NCBI GenBank assembly: GCA_903832285.1
Contig: CAILAY010000063.1
Location: 59,965-123,964, forward strand
DNA from: an uncultured beta proteobacterium
GTDB lineage: Bacteria > Pseudomonadota > Gammaproteobacteria > Burkholderiales > Burkholderiaceae_C
DNA length: 64,000 nt
Direction of reading: 5' to 3'
This document shows positions 43,211 through 52,222 of this stretch, in pieces (positions within the stretch are counted from its first letter, which is position 1; every line of letters begins with the position of its first letter). The notes beneath the pieces were generated by a model. The model was given only the letters and a program-made list of their open reading frames with translations. It had not been told where the DNA came from and ran no database searches. A program made the translations under genes and the position numbers.

Positions 43211-44683
43211 TCACAGTCCCAGGCGCACGGCTTCAGTCTTGATAACGGCGGCCAGACGGGGTCCCAGGCGCTCGATCTCTGACAGCGGCGCGTAGCCGTA
43301 GCCGATCACCAGGCCCTTGACGTCGCTGCGCTGCAGGCAGTACGACGAGAGCGGTCGCACGGTCATGCCGATTTGCGCAATGCGTTGTGCCAGCGCGGCG
43401 TCATCCACATGGGGCGATAGCCGCAGACACAGGTGAAGTCCCTGTTCGGCACCCGTTATCTGGGCTCTGCTGCCCAGGCAGGGTTTGAGCGCTTCCAGCA
43501 GACAGCGGCGGCGCTCGGCATAGCTTTGCCGAGCGCGCCGCAGGGCGCTGGAAAAGTGACCCATTTCGATGAATTCAGCCAACGCCGCCTGCAGTGGCAA
43601 CTGACCGGGGCGATTCAGGTCGTAGTGGGCATCCTTGAAGGCGCTGACCAACTGCTTGGGGACCGCCAGATAGCCCAGCTTCAGCCCGGGGTAAAGCACT
43701 TTGGAAAACGATCCCATGTAGAGTACGCGGGCGTCGCGGTCCAGGCCCTGCAGGGAAGAAATCGGTGGGCCGCTGAATCGGAATTCGCTGTCATAGTCGT
43801 CTTCAAGGATCCACGCCTGATGGCTGCGTGCCAGCGCCAGCAGTTGATGACGGCGCGCGAGCGACATCACCGCGCCGGTCGGGTATTGATGCGAGGGCGT
43901 GACGTAGATCAGTCGCGGCCGGGCGGTCTCGTCCAGCGCGGTGGGCGCGATGCCCTGTTCGTCCACACACACGCCGTGCAGCTTCAGGCCGGTGGCCATG
44001 AAGGCTTTCACGGCGCCCCAATAGGCAGGATCTTCCACCCACACCGTGTCGCCATGGTCGGCCAGCATCTGGGCGCACAACTCGAGCGACTGCTGCGTGC
44101 CACTGGTGATGATGACCTGTTCGGCGTCCAGTTGCACGCTGCGAAATACGCGCAGGTAATCGGCCACGGCCCGACGCAAAGGGGCGTAACCGCCAGAGTA
44201 GCTGTAGTCCAGCATGTCGGGGTAGCTCATGCGCCAGTGTTTGTTCTGCAACCGTTGCCAGAGCGCCGTCGGGAAGGCACTGAAGTCGGCGATGCCACCC
44301 GTGAAGGGCTGGATCTCGAGTGCATGGGCGCAATAGGTACTGGCCAGCGCCATGCCACGGCTGGACATGAGCGCCGTCTGACCGGCGAAAGTTGTGGCCG
44401 TGGGCGTTGGCGCCTTGGGCACGTTGTCGTTGACGTAGGTACCGCTGCCGATGTGGCTGCTCAAATAGCCCTCCACGGTCAACTGGTTCAGGGCTGCCAC
44501 CACGGTGTTGCGTGACAGATCCAGATCGGTCGCCAGTTCACGACTCGAAGGCAGGCGGTCGCCCGATGCCAGTTTGCCGTCCAGCATGGAGCGGCGCAGC
44601 GCTTCATAGAGTTGCCGATGCAGGGGCAGATCGGCATTCGCGCTCAAGCGCGACATTTCAGAGAGCAGGAATTCGGACAACAT
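43211..44683 (-). CDS. MocR/GabR-type transcriptional regulator (GntR HTH fused to PLP aminotransferase fold)
   Basis: 490 residues. An N-terminal winged helix of the GntR type (about 18-85: 'GDRLPSSRELATDLDLSRNT') is linked to a type I aminotransferase domain. That domain has 'SGTQQSLELCAQML', 'EDPAYWG', Asp296-type 'ILEDDYDSEF' and the PLP lysine Lys328 in 'YMGSFSKVLYPG'. MocR regulators sense PLP together with an amine or amino acid, as GabR does with GABA. Divergent from puuD-puuA, it is the obvious candidate regulator of the polyamine genes. The ATG at 44683 lies next to element B; an in-frame start at 44722 would fall inside that repeat. Confidence 0.88.
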   Translation of the reverse strand: MLSEFLLSEMSRLSANADLPLHRQLYEALRRSMLDGKLASGDRLPSSRELATDLDLSRNTVVAALNQLTVEGYLSSHIGSGTYVNDNVPKAPTPTATTFAGQTALMSSRGMALASTYCAHALEIQPFTGGIADFSAFPTALWQRLQNKHWRMSYPDMLDYSYSGGYAPLRRAVADYLRVFRSVQLDAEQVIITSGTQQSLELCAQMLADHGDTVWVEDPAYWGAVKAFMATGLKLHGVCVDEQGIAPTALDETARPRLIYVTPSHQYPTGAVMSLARRHQLLALARSHQAWILEDDYDSEFRFSGPPISSLQGLDRDARVLYMGSFSKVLYPGLKLGYLAVPKQLVSAFKDAHYDLNRPGQLPLQAALAEFIEMGHFSSALRRARQSYAERRRCLLEALKPCLGSRAQITGAEQGLHLCLRLSPHVDDAALAQRIAQIGMTVRPLSSYCLQRSDVKGLVIGYGYAPLSEIERLGPRLAAVIKTEAVRLGL

Positions 44684-44686
44684 GAA

Positions 44687-44816
44687 ACATTGTGGGACCG
44701 GGCTTTTGGGGTCAGAGCCCAAATTCGCAGAGCCTTCGGCTCCCCCTGGGGTACGGCGCTTTGCGCCGCAGCGAAATTGGTGTCTGACCCCAATAACCCA
44801 CTGTCCTCAACCGGTT
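44687..44816. repeat. Palindromic intergenic element, copy B
   Basis: Within it, GGGGTCAGAGCCCAAATTCG on the left and GCGAAATTGGTGTCTGACC on the right form a long imperfect dyad around a G/C-rich centre. It is bounded by TTGTGGGAC and CTGTCCTCAA. The element matches copy C in inverted orientation and abuts the MocR gene start by only a few bases. Confidence 0.75.
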
Positions 44817-44838
44817 AGGTGGAAACCCTCGTCTTTTC

Positions 44839-44865
44839 TTGGACTATTTGAAGTGGCACTATAAG
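44839..44865 (+). promoter_or_regulatory. Candidate promoter and MocR-type direct repeat upstream of puuD
   Basis: A direct repeat TGGACTAT (44840-44847) and TGGCACTAT (44854-44862) lies about 70 bp before puuD. TTGGAC and TATAAG within it are spaced 15 bp and could be -35/-10 elements. Direct repeats of this kind are common in MocR-type operators. This is the only such repeat seen between the divergent regulator and puuD. Confidence 0.4.
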
Positions 44866-44928
44866 CTTTATTCAAATGGCTCTCGCAGTCATCCAATCAC
44901 CCGCCAGAATCCGTTCAGGAGATAAATC

Positions 44929-45750
44929 TTGCTGCAGAAAACATCACCCTGCTTGATCTGGCTGCCGGCTGACCACCGTCAGTTGGGCGACGGCGACGAA
45001 AAGTTGCCGGCGTTGGTGCTGGGCGAAAAATATGCGCGCGCCGTGAAGTTGGGGGCCATGGCACAACCCGTGCTGTTTCCGTTGGCGCAGGCGCAGCAGA
45101 TCCCGGAATTGCTGGAACTGGTGCATGGCGTCATGCTCACGGGCTCGCCTTCCAACGTTCATCCTTCGCACTTCGAAGAAGACGTGGCCGACACCACGTT
45201 GCCGCTGGATTCGCAGCGCGACGAACTGACTCTGGCTCTGGTGAAGGACTGTGTGCAGGGCGGTGTTCCCTTGCTGGGCGTGTGCCGTGGTTTTCAGGAA
45301 ATCAACGTGGCGCTGGGCGGAAGCCTGCACCAACAGGTGCACACCCAGGCCGGCCTCATGGACCATCGCGAACCTCAGGGTGTTTCCTATGCCCGGCAAT
45401 TCGCGCCCCGACACGAAGTGCGATTTGCGCCTGACTGCGGGTTTGCGCGCTGGGCGGGTGGTACAACCGCGACGGTCAACTCGCTGCATGGGCAGGGCAT
45501 AAAGCAACTTGCCCCGGGCTTGCGTGCGGTGGGTCATGCGAGCGACGGCTTGATCGAAGCTTTCGAAGTTGAGGGTGCTCGCGCTTTTGCCTGTGCCGTG
45601 CAGTGGCACCCGGAATGGCATTTCTGGGAAAACCCCTTCAGCGGTGCAATTTTCACGGCGTTTGGCGATGCCTGCCGCCAGCGTCAGCAGGACATGTTGA
45701 ACGACCGTCGGGCTTCCATGCTGCGCGATGCCGAGTGCATCGATGCATGA
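44929..45750 (+). CDS. puuD: Gamma-glutamyl-gamma-aminobutyrate hydrolase
   Basis: 273 residues from a TTG start, supported by AGGAGA seven bases upstream. It is a class I glutamine amidotransferase-type hydrolase with nucleophile Cys119 in 'GVCRGFQE', and His227 and Glu229 in 'QWHPEW', the same triad arrangement as E. coli PuuD. It releases GABA and glutamate from gamma-Glu-GABA, the fourth step of the Puu route. It is followed after 42 bp by puuA. Confidence 0.92.
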   Translation: MLQKTSPCLIWLPADHRQLGDGDEKLPALVLGEKYARAVKLGAMAQPVLFPLAQAQQIPELLELVHGVMLTGSPSNVHPSHFEEDVADTTLPLDSQRDELTLALVKDCVQGGVPLLGVCRGFQEINVALGGSLHQQVHTQAGLMDHREPQGVSYARQFAPRHEVRFAPDCGFARWAGGTTATVNSLHGQGIKQLAPGLRAVGHASDGLIEAFEVEGARAFACAVQWHPEWHFWENPFSGAIFTAFGDACRQRQQDMLNDRRASMLRDAECIDA

Positions 45751-45792
45751 AAGTCCCTTTTATCCCAAGCAAACGGTCACCAAGGAAACCCA

Positions 45793-47160
45793 ATGAGTAG
45801 CAAGCAAAAGATGACTTTTAACGATCTGGAAAATTGGTTGAACGAGCGTCGTGTGACCGAGGTTGAATGCCTTGTTCCCGACTTGACAGGTGTTGCTCGC
45901 GGCAAGATCTTGCCGCGCGAAAAGTTCACGGAAGACCGGGGCATGCGCATTCCGGAGGCGATTGTGGCGATGGGCGTGACCGGCGAGTTTCCGGAAAACG
46001 GTCCTTACTACGATGTCATCAAACCCACTGACCGCGACATGCACCTGCAACCCGACGCGTCCACGGTGCGTATCGTCCCCTGGGCCACGGATCCGACGGC
46101 GCAGGTGATTCACGACTGTTTCGATCGCGATGGCAAACTGGTTCCGTTTGCGCCACGCAGCGTGCTGCGTCGGGTGTGCGACCTGTACGCCGCCGATGGC
46201 ATCGAGCCGGTGGTCGCGCCCGAACTGGAGTTCTATCTGGTGTCACGCAACACCGATCCGAACACCGTTCTCAGTCCCCCGATCGGGCGCAGCGGCCGAG
46301 CCGAAACCTCGCGCCAGTCGTACAGCATCGACGCGGTGAACGAGTTCGATCCGCTTTTCGAAGAGCTCTATGAGTTCTGCGACAAGATGGAACTCAACGT
46401 GGACACGCTGATCCATGAAGCCGGTGCCGGCCAGATGGAGATCAACTTCTTTCACGCGCACCCGCTGGGACTGGCTGACGAGGTGTTCCTGTTCAAGCGC
46501 ACGGTGCGTGAAGTGGCGCTGCGCCACGACATGTACGCCACCTTCATGGCCAAGCCGATCGAGGGCGAGCCCGGCAGCGCCATGCATGTGCACCAGAGTC
46601 TGGTGGACAAACTCACCGGAAAAAATATCTTCAGCAATGAAGACGGCACACCGTCCCAGGCTTTCTTCCACTACATCGGTGGCCTGCAGCGCTACATACC
46701 TGCGGCCATGGCGCTGGTGGCACCGTACGTGAACAGCTACCGCCGTCTGGCACGCCACACGGCCGCGCCGATCAACATCGAATGGGGGTTTGACAACCGC
46801 ACCGTGGGCATCCGCTCGCCCATTTCCTCGCCAGAGGCGCGCCGCATCGAAAACCGCGTCATCGGCGTTGATGCCAATCCTTATGTCGCCATGGCCATGA
46901 CGCTGGCCTGCGGTTATCTGGGAATGAAGAAGAAGATCGAACCCAAGTCGGAGATGAAGGGAGACGCCTACCTTGCGCCCTACTCTTTGCCGCGCAGTCT
47001 GGGCGAGGCGCTTGACCTGCTGCGCAACGAGACCGACCTGCACGACATCCTGGGCAAGGAGTTCATCACCGTCTACACCGAAGTCAAGGAACTTGAGTTC
47101 GAGGAATTCATGAAGGTGATATCGCCATGGGAGCGGGAGCATTTGCTGCTGCATGTCTGA
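45793..47160 (+). CDS. puuA: Gamma-glutamylputrescine synthetase (glutamine-synthetase family)
   Basis: 455 residues, with CAAGGAAACCCA before the ATG. The glutamine-synthetase fold is complete: 'EVECLVPDLTGVARGK', 'APELEFYLV', 'QMEINFFHAHP', 'SAMHVHQSL' and the conserved 'WGFDNRTVGIRSP'. PuuA ligates glutamate to putrescine using ATP, the first step of the pathway. It is colinear with the divergent paralogue at 36167, and of the two this one keeps the consensus active site. It is followed by element C and then the transaminase gene. Confidence 0.9.
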   Translation: MSSKQKMTFNDLENWLNERRVTEVECLVPDLTGVARGKILPREKFTEDRGMRIPEAIVAMGVTGEFPENGPYYDVIKPTDRDMHLQPDASTVRIVPWATDPTAQVIHDCFDRDGKLVPFAPRSVLRRVCDLYAADGIEPVVAPELEFYLVSRNTDPNTVLSPPIGRSGRAETSRQSYSIDAVNEFDPLFEELYEFCDKMELNVDTLIHEAGAGQMEINFFHAHPLGLADEVFLFKRTVREVALRHDMYATFMAKPIEGEPGSAMHVHQSLVDKLTGKNIFSNEDGTPSQAFFHYIGGLQRYIPAAMALVAPYVNSYRRLARHTAAPINIEWGFDNRTVGIRSPISSPEARRIENRVIGVDANPYVAMAMTLACGYLGMKKKIEPKSEMKGDAYLAPYSLPRSLGEALDLLRNETDLHDILGKEFITVYTEVKELEFEEFMKVISPWEREHLLLHV

Positions 47161-47335
47161 GAACTTGTGGGACAGGGGTTATTGGGGTCAGACACCAATT
47201 TCGCAGCGGCGCAAAGCGCCGCACCTTCGGGCGAGCCGATGGCTCGGCGAATTTGGGCTCTGACCCCCAAAACCCAGCTCTGTCCACGACTGACTGGGAA
47301 TTGCGGGACAGACCCCAAACCTGTCCACAACTGAA
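47161..47335. repeat. Palindromic intergenic element, copy C
   Basis: It starts GAACTTGTGGGACAG directly behind the puuA stop and ends CTGTCCACAACTGAATAG. The inner TTGGGGTCAGACACCAATTT and AATTTGGGCTCTGACCCCC form a long dyad around a G/C-rich core, the inverse of copy B. A second short GGGACAGACC...CTGTCCACAACT unit is appended at the right. Confidence 0.75.
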
Positions 47336-47352
47336 TAGAAAAGAGCCAACAA

Positions 47353-48792
47353 ATGAACTCATCCACTCTCATCTCACCGCCGGCGATGATTCGCCGCAAC
47401 CAGCATCACGACACCAAGTCTGTGCAGGCGTTGGACAGCGCTCACTTCATCCACCCCTTCACCGATCACGGCGATCTGGCCACGCGTGGCTCGCGCGTCA
47501 TGACGCACGCCGAGGGCATCTACGTCTGGGACTCTGAAGGCAAGAAGGTGCTCGATGCCATGAGCGGCCTGTGGTGCGTGAACGCGGGCTATGCACGCAA
47601 GGAACTGGCAGACGCCGCGCACAACCAGATGATGACGCTGCCCTACTACAACGCGTTCTTCCAGACCACCAACCTGCCGGCGGTGCAACTGGCCACCAAA
47701 CTGGCCTCACTTGCGCCCAAAGTGGGAGACCGCAGCTTCGAGCACGTCTTCTATTCCTCCAGCGGCAGCGAGAGCAACGACACCAACGTGCGCCTGGTGC
47801 GTCGCTATTGGGACCTGCTGGGCCAGCCGCAGCGCAAGGTCATCATCGGACGCGTCAACGGCTACCACGGCAGCACCATGGCCGCCGCGTCTCTGGGTGG
47901 CATGAGCGGCATGCATGCCCAGGGAGATCTGCCCATTCCCAACATCACGCATATCGGCCAGCCCTACTTTTTCGATGACGGCTTGCCGGGCGAAACCGAG
48001 GCGCAATTCGGCCTGCGCGCGGCCGGCTGGTTGGAGGCCAAGATCCTTGAAATCGGCGCCGACAAGGTGGCGGCCTTCATCGGCGAACCGGTGCAGGGCG
48101 CCGGTGGCGTCATCATTCCGCCTGCCACTTACTGGCCCGAAATCCAGCGCATCGTCGACAAGTACGGCATCCTGCTGATCAGTGATGAAGTGATCTGTGC
48201 CTTTGGTCGGCTGGGAGCCTGGTTCGCCTACGAGCAATTTGGCATGAAGCCGGACCTGGTGACTTTTGCCAAAGGCGTGACCAGCGGCTATATCCCCCTT
48301 GGCGGCGTGATGGTGGGCAACCGCGTGGCCAAGGTCCTGATAGAGAAGGGCGGCGATTTCAATCACGGCTACACCTACTCCGGCCACCCCGTGGCCTGCG
48401 CGGTGGCGTTGGCCAATCTCGAATTGATGGAGCGCGAGCATCTGGTGCAGCGTGTGCATGACGACATCGGACCCTACCTCGCGAGCCGCTTTGCTGAACT
48501 GAAACAACACCCGCTGGTCGGGGACGCGCAGACCTGCGGCTTTGTGGCGGGTCTGGTGCTGGTGAAGAACAAGGCAACGAAAGAACGATTTGCCGAAGAA
48601 CTGGGCGTGGGCATGGTGTGTCGCGGCCACTGTTTTGGCAACGGACTCATCATGCGCGCCGTGGGCGACCGCATGATCATTGCGCCGCCGCTGGTGATGA
48701 CGCACGCGCAGATCGATGAAATGATGACGTTGATTGTGAAGTGTCTGGACCTGACCCATGCCGATGCACGAAAGAACGGTTGGCTGGCATAG
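47353..48792 (+). CDS. spuC: Class III omega-transaminase, putrescine/polyamine:pyruvate type
   Basis: 479 residues. PLP lysine Lys307 lies in 'VTFAKGVTSGY' and Asp278 in 'LLISDEVICAFGR'. 'MSGLWCVNAGYARKEL' and 'YSSSGSESNDTNVRLVR' are typical of SpuC-like putrescine-pyruvate aminotransferases. It would convert putrescine (or cadaverine/spermidine) directly to an amino-aldehyde, bypassing gamma-glutamylation. Both routes are therefore encoded in the same region. A beta-alanine:pyruvate or similar preference cannot be excluded. Confidence 0.85.
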   Translation: MNSSTLISPPAMIRRNQHHDTKSVQALDSAHFIHPFTDHGDLATRGSRVMTHAEGIYVWDSEGKKVLDAMSGLWCVNAGYARKELADAAHNQMMTLPYYNAFFQTTNLPAVQLATKLASLAPKVGDRSFEHVFYSSSGSESNDTNVRLVRRYWDLLGQPQRKVIIGRVNGYHGSTMAAASLGGMSGMHAQGDLPIPNITHIGQPYFFDDGLPGETEAQFGLRAAGWLEAKILEIGADKVAAFIGEPVQGAGGVIIPPATYWPEIQRIVDKYGILLISDEVICAFGRLGAWFAYEQFGMKPDLVTFAKGVTSGYIPLGGVMVGNRVAKVLIEKGGDFNHGYTYSGHPVACAVALANLELMEREHLVQRVHDDIGPYLASRFAELKQHPLVGDAQTCGFVAGLVLVKNKATKERFAEELGVGMVCRGHCFGNGLIMRAVGDRMIIAPPLVMTHAQIDEMMTLIVKCLDLTHADARKNGWLA

Positions 48793-48916
48793 GGATTGCA
48801 TGGATGTTCCGTGGCGTCGGGCCGATTAGTATTCAGGGGTTATCTTGGTGCGTTGGCAAATCAGGAATGAATCCGGTTTTGCAGACGTGATGTTTGTTTG
48901 ATTTCAGGAGATCAAT

Positions 48917-50047
48917 GTGGGAAATATTTTCAAGAAGTTTGGCGCAAGCGCTGTGTTCGCGGGCCTGTCTTTGGCTGGCATTCTTGTGGGTGTGGCCGGT
49001 CCGGCCGCAGCGCAGGAAGAGAAGATTCTCAACATCTATAACTGGTCGGACTACATTGGTGACGACACCGTCGCCAATTTCGAGAAGGAAACCGGCATCA
49101 AGGTGCGTTACGACACCTTTGACAGCAACGAGACGCTGCACGCCAAACTGGTCGCGGGCAAGACCGGTTACGACCTGGTTGTTCCGTCCTCGAACTGGGC
49201 CAAGATACAGATCGATGGTGGTCTGTTCACCAAACTGGACAAGAGCAAGATCACAACCTACGGCAACCTTGATCCCTATGTGATGAAGCAACTCGCCACC
49301 ATGGATCCGGGCAACGGCCATATCGTTCCCTGGATGTGGGGCATCACCACGGTGGGTGTGAACATGGGCAAGCTCAAGGCCGCTTTGGGCAACATGCCCA
49401 TGCCCGACAACGTTTGGGACCTGCTGTTCAAACCCGAATACGCAGCCAAAGCCAAGTCCTGCGGCATTTCGGTGCTCGATTCCGGCGACGAAATCTTCCC
49501 GACTGCGCTGCGTTATCTGGGCAAGGCACCCTATAGCAAGAACCCGGCCGACTATCAGGCGGCGGGCAAGATGCTGCAGCAAATCCGGCCCTACATCACC
49601 TTGTTCTCGTCTTCCGGCTACATCAACGATCTGGCCGGTGGCTCGCTGTGCCTGGTACTGGGCTGGAACGGCGACATCAGCATTGCTGCGGCGCGCGCCA
49701 AGGAAGCCAAAAACGGCAACGACATCCGGGTGCTGCTTCCCAAGACCGGTGCCGTGCTGTTCTTTGACACGGTGGGCATACCGTCTGACGCGCAGCATGT
49801 GGAGAACGCGTACAAGTTTCTCAGCTACATCTATCGCCCCGAGGTCAACGCAGAGATTGTGAACAAGGTGTTTTACGCCAATCCGGTGCCGTCGGCAGCC
49901 AAGACCATCAAACCAGAGATCCTGAACAACAAGACGGTGTTCATGAGCCCGGAGGATCTGGCGAAGATGGTGCCGCCTGAAGCCGTGAGCAGCGACATTC
50001 GTCGTCTGCGCACGCGCCTGTACACGACGTTCAAGACCGGCATGTAG
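48917..50047 (+). CDS. potF: Polyamine ABC transporter substrate-binding protein, putrescine (PotF/SpuD) type
   Basis: 376 residues from a GTG preceded by AGGAG. The signal peptide ends near AAAQE (residue 34). 'IYNWSDYIGDDTVANFEKET' matches PotF; Ser-Asp at 44-45 is the putrescine-type pair, whereas spermidine-type PotD has Thr-Glu. Later 'SSGYINDLAGGSLCLVLGW' and 'KTGAVLFFDTVGIP' are family-typical. It captures putrescine in the periplasm for the three following membrane and ATPase genes. It is the first gene of a potFGHI-like operon. Confidence 0.92.
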   Translation: MGNIFKKFGASAVFAGLSLAGILVGVAGPAAAQEEKILNIYNWSDYIGDDTVANFEKETGIKVRYDTFDSNETLHAKLVAGKTGYDLVVPSSNWAKIQIDGGLFTKLDKSKITTYGNLDPYVMKQLATMDPGNGHIVPWMWGITTVGVNMGKLKAALGNMPMPDNVWDLLFKPEYAAKAKSCGISVLDSGDEIFPTALRYLGKAPYSKNPADYQAAGKMLQQIRPYITLFSSSGYINDLAGGSLCLVLGWNGDISIAAARAKEAKNGNDIRVLLPKTGAVLFFDTVGIPSDAQHVENAYKFLSYIYRPEVNAEIVNKVFYANPVPSAAKTIKPEILNNKTVFMSPEDLAKMVPPEAVSSDIRRLRTRLYTTFKTGM

Positions 50048-50131
50048 TCGCTAGTCGCTGGTGCGGCGGCTGATTGTCGCCGTGCCCGTCAAGCTTTAGT
50101 CGGAAGTAAATCCATCCAGGGAAGATTGCGC

Positions 50132-51277
50132 ATGCAGCCAAATCAATCAACTACCGTGGTCCAAAGTGATGCGAGCTACGTTCGGATCGACCGCCTCACC
50201 AAGCGCTTCGACGATGTAGCTGCGGTGGATGACGTCTCGCTGAATATCAAGAAGGGCGAGATCTTTGCGCTGCTCGGCTCCTCCGGTTGCGGCAAGTCCA
50301 CGCTGTTGCGCATGCTGGCGGGGTTTGAGACACCCACCACCGGAAACGTATACCTTGACGGGGTGGACATTTCCAAGATGCCACCCTACGAGCGGCCAAT
50401 CAACATGATGTTCCAGTCTTACGCGCTGTTCCCCCACCTCACCGTGTTCGAGAACATCGCTTTCGGACTTGAGCGCGACAAGATGCCAAAGGACAAAATT
50501 GCCGAGCGCGTCGAGGCGATGCTCAACATCGTCCAGTTGAAGCCTTATGCCAAGCGCAAGCCGCACCAACTCTCTGGCGGCCAACAGCAGCGCGTCGCGC
50601 TGGCTCGTTGCCTGGCCAAGAGTCCCAAACTGTTGCTGCTGGACGAACCGTTAGGTGCGCTGGACCGCAAACTGCGCGAGCAGACGCAGTTCGAACTGGT
50701 CAACATCATCAAGAAGGTCGGTGTCACTTGCGTCATGGTGACGCACGATCAGGAAGAGGCCATGATCATGGCCGACCGCATTGCTGTGATGCAGGAAGGT
50801 GGTTTCCTGCAGGTCGGACGCCCCGGCGAAATATACGAAACGCCAAATTGCCTGTTCGTTGCCGGCTTCATCGGCGACGTGAACCTGTTCAAGGGAAAGG
50901 TCGAAATCGATCAGCCCGACCACGTGGTGATCGGAACGCCCGAGTGCAAACACTACGTCAGTCACGGCATCACCGGCACGCTCAACATGCAGGTGAACAT
51001 TGCGCTGCGCCCGGAAAAGATCAGCCTGCAGGAGAACGAACCCACGCTGGAGCAACGCGAGTCGGCGGCCGAGCATGGCCACAATTGCACCTCTGGCACG
51101 ATTGAAGGTGTTGCCTACTTTGGCAAGTTCACGCTGTTCCACGTGCGTCTGGACAGCGGTATGGTGATCAAGGCGTCGCGTGAAAACGCCGCTCGCCACG
51201 AGGACAAGCAGCTTGTTCGCGGTCAGCGCGTGGTGGCGTGGTGGGACGGCAGCGATGTCGTCGTGCTCACGAGCTAG
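50132..51277 (+). CDS. potG: Polyamine ABC transporter ATP-binding protein
   Basis: 381 residues. The ATG at 50132 was chosen because AGGGAAG is seven bases upstream; a TTG two codons earlier is too close. Walker [10 protein letters not shown] (49-57), signature LSGGQQQR (147-154) and Walker B ending DEP (171-173) are intact, and a C-terminal TOBE-type domain (about 290-380) is present. It powers putrescine import with PotH and PotI. Confidence 0.93.
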   Translation: MQPNQSTTVVQSDASYVRIDRLTKRFDDVAAVDDVSLNIKKGEIFALLGSSGCGKSTLLRMLAGFETPTTGNVYLDGVDISKMPPYERPINMMFQSYALFPHLTVFENIAFGLERDKMPKDKIAERVEAMLNIVQLKPYAKRKPHQLSGGQQQRVALARCLAKSPKLLLLDEPLGALDRKLREQTQFELVNIIKKVGVTCVMVTHDQEEAMIMADRIAVMQEGGFLQVGRPGEIYETPNCLFVAGFIGDVNLFKGKVEIDQPDHVVIGTPECKHYVSHGITGTLNMQVNIALRPEKISLQENEPTLEQRESAAEHGHNCTSGTIEGVAYFGKFTLFHVRLDSGMVIKASRENAARHEDKQLVRGQRVVAWWDGSDVVVLTS

Positions 51278-51295
51278 GTCGCGGAGCTTCAGACC

Positions 51296-52219
51296 ATGAA
51301 CATCGCACAAAGTCTTCAACGCGCCGGGCACAGGTTGAGCAACAACTGGGGTCGACGCGCCGTCATCGGCATTCCCTATCTGTTTCTGATCCTGCTCTTC
51401 ACTGTGCCTTTCCTGGTGGTGCTCAAGATCAGCGTCTCGGAGACCGACGGCATCAGATTCCAGGACCTCACGAGCTACGCTGACGGCGTGATCCAGTTCA
51501 AGATCAAGCTGGCGAACTACATCTTCCTCAGCACCGATTCACTCTACGTTCAGACCTACTGGTCGTCAATCAAATTCGCGTCGCTGAACACGGTGATTTG
51601 CCTGATCATTGGCTACCCCTTTGCCTACTTCATGGCACGCTCTCCGGCCAACCTGCGTCCTGCGCTGCTGATGTTGGTGTCACTGCCGTTCTGGACTTCC
51701 TATCTGCTGCGCGTCTACGCCTGGAAGGGCCTGCTTGATGACCACGGCGTGTTCAATAATTTCTTCATGTGGATTGGTCTGATCGATGAGCCGATCAAGA
51801 TGATGCACACCGGCTTTTCCATGACGGTGGGCATGGTCTACGCCTATCTGCCGTTCATGATCCTGCCCTTGTATGCCAATCTGGTGAAGATGGATCTGCG
51901 GTTGATCGAGGCTGCCAAGGATCTTGGTGCGACACCCTGGCAGACCTTCTGGCTGATCACCGTGCCCCTTTCCAAGAACGGCATCATCGCGGGCTCCATG
52001 CTGGTATTCATTCCGAGCATGGGCGAGTATGTGATCCCCGAACTGTTGGGTGGGCCCAGTACGCTCATGATCGGTCGCGTGCTGTGGGACGAGTTCTTCA
52101 GCAACAATGATTGGGCCATGGCATCGGCCGTGGCAGTGACCATGGTTGGGCTGATCCTGGTGCCTTTGGCGATCTTCAACAAATACCAGGCCGATTCCGG
52201 CGGCGTACGGGGGGTATGA
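51296..52219 (+). CDS. potH: Polyamine ABC transporter permease
   Basis: 307 residues with six membrane helices and the inner-membrane loop 'EAAKDLGATPWQTFWLITVP', which docks on the ATPase. It begins 18 bp after potG, and potI begins three bases after its stop, so it is part of the tightly packed pot operon. Confidence 0.93.
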   Translation: MNIAQSLQRAGHRLSNNWGRRAVIGIPYLFLILLFTVPFLVVLKISVSETDGIRFQDLTSYADGVIQFKIKLANYIFLSTDSLYVQTYWSSIKFASLNTVICLIIGYPFAYFMARSPANLRPALLMLVSLPFWTSYLLRVYAWKGLLDDHGVFNNFFMWIGLIDEPIKMMHTGFSMTVGMVYAYLPFMILPLYANLVKMDLRLIEAAKDLGATPWQTFWLITVPLSKNGIIAGSMLVFIPSMGEYVIPELLGGPSTLMIGRVLWDEFFSNNDWAMASAVAVTMVGLILVPLAIFNKYQADSGGVRGV

Positions 52220-52222
52220 GCC

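Noticed and set aside
44684..44722. Longer N-terminus of the MocR regulator
   Set aside because: The extra codons fall inside palindromic element B and do not resemble the family; the ATG at 44683 fits the family start.
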